Shown: one piece after another, positions 14,201-14,791 of the stretch | Numbering within the stretch: position 1 is the first letter of the stretch | How the letters are laid out: every line of letters starts with the position of its first letter | Source of the DNA: Rickettsiales bacterium | Lineage (GTDB): Bacteria; Pseudomonadota; Alphaproteobacteria; Rickettsiales; UBA1997 | NCBI GenBank assembly: GCA_031283795.1 | Contig: JAITBB010000026.1 | Location: forward strand, 1 to 14,791 | Reading direction: 5' to 3' | DNA: 14,791 bases | Made by a program: the position numbers and the translations under genes | The notes under the pieces: generated by a model | What the model saw: the letters and a program-made list of their open reading frames with translations, nothing else | What the model was told of the DNA's origin: nothing | The model's database searches: none

Positions 14201-14791
14201 TCCCCAGCCCTATACTGAGTAACTGTGTTCAGAGTAAACTCTCCACAGGAGGGCACTATGTTTATTCCATGTACACAGTTCTCGAGACTAGTGGCACTAT
14301 CACTATCAATTTCATTTTTCCTGACCACCTCAAAGAGAAAATTCGGAATTCTGTTATTAAATTCGCTCAGAGGGAAATTTTCAAACACTATATAACTTAT
14401 ATTCCTATAGGCCGACACATTGCCGGCTCCTTCGATGGACTCTATCAGGGGATCCGGCATCTGTGTCGATGTGCCACTGTAGAATCTGTGTGTATATTCT
14501 GTCATGTCTAAGAGTGCTGTATCTGCCCAGACATTTTCCAGGCCTGCTATTTCTCCGGCACAGATGGCTATGGCAAAACTCAGAAAATAGAAATACTGTA
14601 TATTGGCCTGATTAATCTTCTGACCTTTTCCTATTCTCAGAGTTATCGTATTATTATTCACAACCTCCTGAACGGTCCCTAGCCATAGCACATTTCCGGC
14701 CAATTTGCTTCTGCCATAGACAATGGGAATCACTCTGTTATAGGTGGATGTCTGTATCGAAATTTCCGATAGCCTCCCACTTATCCTATCC
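11266..14791 (-). CDS. Gene-transfer-agent/phage tail hub protein with TIM-barrel domain (5' partial)
   Basis: Homologue of the large GTA baseplate/host-attachment protein (gp15-like, GTA TIM-barrel plus phage-tail domains). The frame is open to the window edge. Residues before the internal GTG at 14733 (GRLSEISIQTSTYNRVIPIVYGR) match the family N-terminus 'GPRLsDLrVQsStEGapIPrvyGR', so the true start lies outside. Counting from 14733: an N-terminal tail domain at 1-200; the TIM-barrel-like region at about 215-600, with VDVFLIGSGLEGLT (362-375), IDFVGINAYFPL (434-445), WVPESKSIWFTEYG (507-520) and CWDARPYPFFP (575-585); and the tail-3 and receptor-side beta domains at 600-1155. GSG replaces the GSE I expect in this family. 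No other GTA gene is visible in the window, which fits the scattered GTA remnants known in Rickettsiales. The intact reading frame suggests selection. Confidence 0.92.
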   Translation of the reverse strand, partial: DRISGRLSEISIQTSTYNRVIPIVYGRSKLAGNVLWLGTVQEVVNNNTITLRIGKGQKINQANIQYFYFLSFAIAICAGEIAGLENVWADTALLDMTEYTHRFYSGTSTQMPDPLIESIEGAGNVSAYRNISYIVFENFPLSEFNNRIPNFLFEVVRKNEIDSDSATSLENCVHGINIVPSCGEFTLNTVTQYRAGEQFAQDSLDTSDGIWYTLNRNNNSNTTDSLLSLNHLTSRLVNCQWFSVQTAFFGNSLDISNCSVTPRVTFNYFYTGYPIFTAPDSYSIGSSWNRYNIPTMGINADGTSRFFSGSSSDASILSFFQELKSKGKNTVFHPKILMDVEGTPSSRLLSGSASDVNDFFTRANGYNAFILHYANLLKDYVDVFLIGSGLEGLTSLMVSTNSFPAVDRLVELAGNVRTIVGSAVKISYAAGYREYHSINGWFALDKLWASNYIDFVGINAYFPLTNAPQDAITRESIENGWFTGEGYDYITLDGVETALEPKYAYKNLNYWWSHVHTNPNNSSTNWVPESKSIWFTEYGFRSVDCSSNEPFKEVGSLPRYSLGSSDFYAQRIAIEATEMAMANSSFIENKLLYCWDARPYPFFPNRTDIWADGINWKYDYCLNGKTGISNANVLIYQLFRDAGIDESLIEMVDVDEFVDGFVLNNSLSVRDVLYLLQKVYFFDCVESEGKIGFISTKASSRNGDGVTEIDEDELVPFERDGIKRFVTLDILGGNELPRRVSLVFIDKNNNYDTTSVYVERSSVESNKCDVSTVPIVLDIEKARNVAEISLYSSWMERMEFSFMLPIKYLYLNCSDLLRLHIGANTHTLKIKSITLENSVLKIHSTRFDGRIYDRPRDESASPDVEIMGEAGATYLKIIETPALVPAMLNKVHVFFAMNGQFINWPGANLYFSDNNRKSYTAIGETNTNALVGRVINLASVSRPYYFDYINRLKVVLHGGIDPDLLESSDDFEIYSGKNRAIYGNEIVQFKNIVLSADGSYEVSGLLRGLYGTEEEIQNHRNGDRFIILTENILSQEFDHDRVNFNYSYRAATLGEDISKSQVLVYQIEGKTLQPLAPCHFSYRRVADVLDIEWEEKKRGYYNWTSGAGDISADSGCKYYLEIFSGDEILENVYVEERHHSHSVREEAPPTRVRLCQVNILYGRGKFLEVELAFE

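Noticed and set aside
13675..14511. Plus-strand frames of 116 and 137 codons inside the tail gene
   Set aside because: They lie wholly antisense to a well-supported GTA protein and show no family motif or start signals.
1..14791. CRISPR array, insertion sequence or integron
   Set aside because: No regularly spaced direct repeats, transposase frames or terminal inverted repeats were seen; the only recombinase is a housekeeping XerD.

Overview
The window looks like a chromosomal segment of an obligately intracellular, Rickettsiales-like alphaproteobacterium. Support for this: a XerD with the alphaproteobacterial C-terminal signature; an alphaproteobacterial-type, degenerate family-4-like uracil-DNA glycosylase; an isolated gene-transfer-agent (GTA) tail hub protein; a eukaryote-like protein kinase with a proline-rich tail; and a HAD-like protein resembling DUF2608 that carries a signal peptide. 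AGA and ATA codons are used heavily and GC looks moderate by eye. The presence of murE implies that peptidoglycan precursors are made. The species cannot be named from sequence alone.

Layout. Plus strand, 1-7097: the 3' end of a small membrane protein gene, xerD, a Ser/Thr-kinase-like protein, a 75-residue basic disordered protein, murE, dut (broken by a frameshift), lolA and a PIF1/RecD-type helicase. The last three are almost contiguous and probably form one transcript. A tRNA-Gly(GCC) gene lies on the minus strand at 7106-7181. Plus strand, 7319-9956: a secreted low-complexity protein with a strong GC-rich terminator, a degenerate uracil-DNA glycosylase, and a PAP2 phosphatase just downstream of an 11-G tract. 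Minus strand, 9999-14791: a HAD-like exported protein and the GTA TIM-barrel/tail protein, whose 5' end lies outside the window. No gene-free stretch exceeds 300 bases.

The most unusual part is 1225-3035. The kinase and the small basic protein have unrelated N-termini, yet each follows the same roughly 110-nt upstream module: a TTGACT-N16 promoter, a hairpin with conserved position but different sequence, a second hairpin based on GGC(C)/(G)GCC, and the near-identical junction AACTAGGCCAAAGGAGG. The two look like co-regulated, possibly exported proteins controlled by a shared RNA leader. I do not recognise this leader class.

The second notable point is dut. The frame holding motifs 1-4 stops before the essential motif 5, but motif 5 is intact in the -1 frame. 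The -1 reading gives a protein of 149 residues and ends in a 4-nt ATGA overlap with lolA. This is a recent lesion, an assembly indel or a recoding event.

Housekeeping roles: MurE makes the UDP-MurNAc-tripeptide, dUTPase and the glycosylase-like protein concern uracil in DNA, LolA carries lipoproteins through the periplasm, and XerD resolves chromosome dimers. The GTA protein appears to be a domesticated phage tail remnant.
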